A stretch of DNA of 64,000 bases. Source: Adiantum capillus-veneris (lineage: Eukaryota > Streptophyta > Polypodiopsida > Polypodiales > Pteridaceae). Numbering within the stretch: the first letter of the stretch is position 1; the number at the start of each line of letters is the position of its first letter. Below are positions 62,023-64,000 of the stretch, one piece after another. Below the pieces are notes generated by a model. That model was given only the letters and a program-made list of their open reading frames with translations, did no database searches and was not told the DNA's origin. The stretch lies in NCBI GenBank assembly GCA_014529385.2, contig CM043953.1, positions 63,502,372 through 63,566,371 of the forward strand. Reading direction: 5' to 3'. The position numbers and the translations under genes are program-made.

Positions 62023-62180
62023 GAAGTTTATCTAATACTTTGTATTTAGTTTTTCGCATTTATTTTCACACTTTCACACTTTTCAGACATCGTAACAGAT
62101 TCACCACTTTTGTATCAGTTTGGTCTCATAGGTCACTCTGGCCTTTTTGAAGACGTTAATATAACATTTCATTTCATTTC

Positions 62181-62183
<3 letters not shown>
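62023..62183 (+). other. 3' UTR of the RT element with (CATTT)n tail
   Basis: Short untranslated region ending ATAACATTTCATTTCATTTC immediately before the right (CT)n tract. Confidence 0.7.

Positions 62184-62252
<69 letters not shown>
62184..62252. repeat. (CT)n tract, 69 bp, right of RT element
   Basis: Same dinucleotide and same strand phase as the left tract at 60141-60219, directly after the element tail. Confidence 0.95.
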
Positions 62253-62256
<4 letters not shown>

Positions 62257-62273
62257 ACGCTGCCCCTATAGCC

Positions 62274-62782
62274 ATGGCTTCTTCTCCTTGCTGGCACCCT
62301 CCATAGGCCCTAGACCCGATCACTTGGGCCACGAAGAAACCAACGGCGATTCCAATGGGGCCGACCGAGGAATCGGAAGAGGAGTAGCCGGTCGACAACT
62401 GTGCTCGACAAATGCTACGATACTCCAAGGATCCTCAATACAAGAAATTTTTGGCGAGGCATCCACTTGAAGAGGTACACTCCCGATGGCATCCCGCCAT
62501 CCACTCATCTCTCACATCGGCCCTAAAGAAGAAACCTACAACAACGGTATCTAGACATGGAGTGTACTCAGAGGATGAATTTGATGTTGTAGAGCGAGGA
62601 GTCAATAGAGTCATGAAGACCAAGAGGCAGTCGTGGGAAAGAGTCGAGCAGCAAACTATCCTAACTACTTAGGTAGCCGCCAATAAACCGAAGAAGTGAG
62701 TTCGCTTCGAGGATGATCTATTGTCTTCTTCTAACAGTTCGGAGAGTTCCTCTTCCTCTAACTCTAGCGATGAGAGCAGAAA
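62274..62782 (+). pseudogene. Unidentified broken ORF cut by an LTR
   Basis: One frame from ATG 62274 (MASSPCWHPP-stop) carries four internal stops but otherwise reads coherently: MLRYSKDPQYKKFLARHPLE, SRWHPAIHSSLTSALKKKP, SEDEFDVVERGVNRVMKTKR, VRFEDDLL, and a serine-rich end (SSSNSSESSSSSNSSDESRN). It stops exactly where the family S LTR begins. The serine-rich acidic linker after a basic region suggests an ORF1/gag-like or nuclear protein. I recognise no family. The (CT)n tract would lie in its 5' UTR. Confidence 0.4.
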
Positions 62783-63986
62783 TGTTAGGTGCAGCGGAAT
62801 GCTTTGCTCAAGATGAGTGCTCCGAACTATGCTCAAGGTTCCTTTTGTTCTTATGGAAGGTAGAGCCTTCCGTTCTTAATGAGAGAATGCTATGATCACA
62901 AACAAAGTGAATGGACACTGTGCGTGCAAGTGTATGAGACTGAGAGATAGAGAGAGAAGAGAGATACAACACCAGAGACGTTGTAAAACCCTCCTCCGAA
63001 GGCCCCACTCTCGTCGGCGAGAGTCGTCTACTTATGATTGCACAATCTGGTACAATGGTGATGCATGAGACTGATGCAAGTCTAGACTATGTTGACGACT
63101 ACGACGGGGCTGACGAGGCCGACACTAGGGCTGAAATCTACAATCTTTCTACTGCTGTCCAAAAACGCTAGGGGCTGAAATCTGCAGCTAGTCGTAAAAC
63201 GCTGATTTTGTGGCTGTTTCTATGGGTCTTTGTCGCTGAAAATCTGCAGGTTTAGGGGTGAAAACTGAGGTTCTAAAGGGCTGAATCTGTTGGTCTTTCC
63301 GGGCTGAATCTGCTACTCTTTAGGGCTGAATTTGCATTTCTTCATTGCTGAAAACGCTGCATTGTTGTGGCTGAAAACGCTACAAATCTGCAAACGCTTT
63401 GATCTGCAAAAACGCTAGTGAAAGGGAAATCCAAAAACGCTAGCTGATGGGGGGTTTTTTTGGCAATGGTTGCTGATGCAAAAACGCCAGGCTGATGCTC
63501 CTTCAAAAACGCTAGGCTTAGGCTGTTGAAGAAAACGCTAGGGGGGAGATGGTCTTGCTTGGAGGGGAAACCGCCAAGGGGTCTTGTTGAGAAGTTGCCT
63601 GCTGAGCTTGGCTCCTGTTGCCTCTTTTGCCATTAGTGCTAGCTTAGGTTTGCTTATATACAAACTTACTCAATTTGCCCTACCGACTTTCCAACAAAAA
63701 TCACTTAAAAATAATAAGTGAAAAATGTCAAAAATAGGTAAAATAGGCTAAATGCACTGGAAAATTCCCCTGAAGGATGCTGATGGATTCTGATGGGAAT
63801 TCTTATGATCATATTGTGTGCAACCAGAGGATTTTTCATCTACACTAAGTGACTGGGCATGCACAGTCTACGAATAGACTCACAAAAGCGCAGATCACTT
63901 CTAAATCTAGACTGACTAGACTGACTGAACCCTTGTCGTGCCGTAGCTTGTCCACGGACACATAGGGTTGGATGTGTCACGTGACA
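62783..63986 (-). repeat. Family S LTR (3' LTR of an element running off the window)
   Basis: 1,204 bp, TGTTAGGTGCAGCGG...TGTCACGTGACA as read on the plus strand; homologous to the solo LTR at 11532-16918. In element sense (minus) it starts TGTCACGTGACACATCC and is preceded by a polypurine tract. About ten AAACGCT/AAACGCC motifs in degenerate GCTGAAAACGCT repeats fill 63160-63545. Confidence 0.85.
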
Positions 63987-63998
63987 TCCCCTCCTTTT
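63987..63998 (-). promoter_or_regulatory. Polypurine tract of family S element
   Basis: The minus strand reads AAAAGGAGGGGA directly before the LTR start TGTCACGTGACA. It shows the internal region lies beyond the right edge of the window. Confidence 0.75.
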
Positions 63999-64000
63999 CA

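Overview
This window looks like gene-poor, repeat-dense nuclear DNA from a land plant. Almost every recognisable coding stretch is a broken retrotransposon of a plant type: L1-like LINEs with a C-terminal zf-RVT domain, Ty1/copia elements primed by initiator tRNA-Met, and a Ty3/gypsy element of the Tat type with a second RNase H. No bacterial genes, rRNA or functional tRNA gene were seen. A seed-free lineage such as a fern is my guess; the sequence does not prove it.

Layout. Bases 1-3368 are low-copy sequence with a tRNA-like SINE head and weak exon-like frames. From 3369 to about 48378 the window reads best as one originally full-length minus-strand LINE (LINE-1) split by three insertions. 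(a) 4345-10309 is a copia insertion with a perfect CTCGT target duplication; its gag-pol runs against its outer LTRs and it holds a large palindrome. (b) 11532-16918 is a solo LTR (family S), itself split by copia-2 (11951-16282, target duplication AAACG). (c) 18324-46492 is a Tat-type gypsy complex in minus orientation. It contains LINE-2 (21258-27914, 15-bp duplication), LINE-3 (39248-44398, 9-bp duplication), a chromodomain-integrase fragment and several extra LTR copies in both orientations. The four pieces of LINE-1 lie at 3369-4344, 10310-11531, 16919-18323 and 46493-48378, and their breakpoints match to within a few bases.

Right of the nest, 48378-50637 holds two more partial LINE 5' ends (one head-to-head with LINE-1, one tail-on). 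Next come an LTR-like TATA-containing stretch and a 5'-truncated LINE (51959-53509). Bases 53510-56513 are low-copy and carry a few exon-like frames. Bases 56514-59023 are a gypsy LTR, primer site and decayed gag-protease. Bases 60220-62022 are a 600-codon uninterrupted non-LTR reverse transcriptase ORF bounded on both sides by (TC)n tracts, ending in a zinc finger and a PCNA-binding-like QRQITDFF motif. Bases 62783-63986 are a second family S LTR, the 3' LTR of an element that continues past the window.

The genes do not form an operon or pathway. They are gag/protease/integrase/RT/RNase H modules of separate elements, nearly all inactivated by stops, frameshifts or deletions. The most notable structures are the internally inverted copia insertion, a small ORF kept in all four gypsy LTR copies, an 18-nt-periodic telobox array, and the microsatellite-bounded RT with a PIP-box-like motif. 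All family calls come from reading motifs and from comparing copies within the window; no database search was possible.
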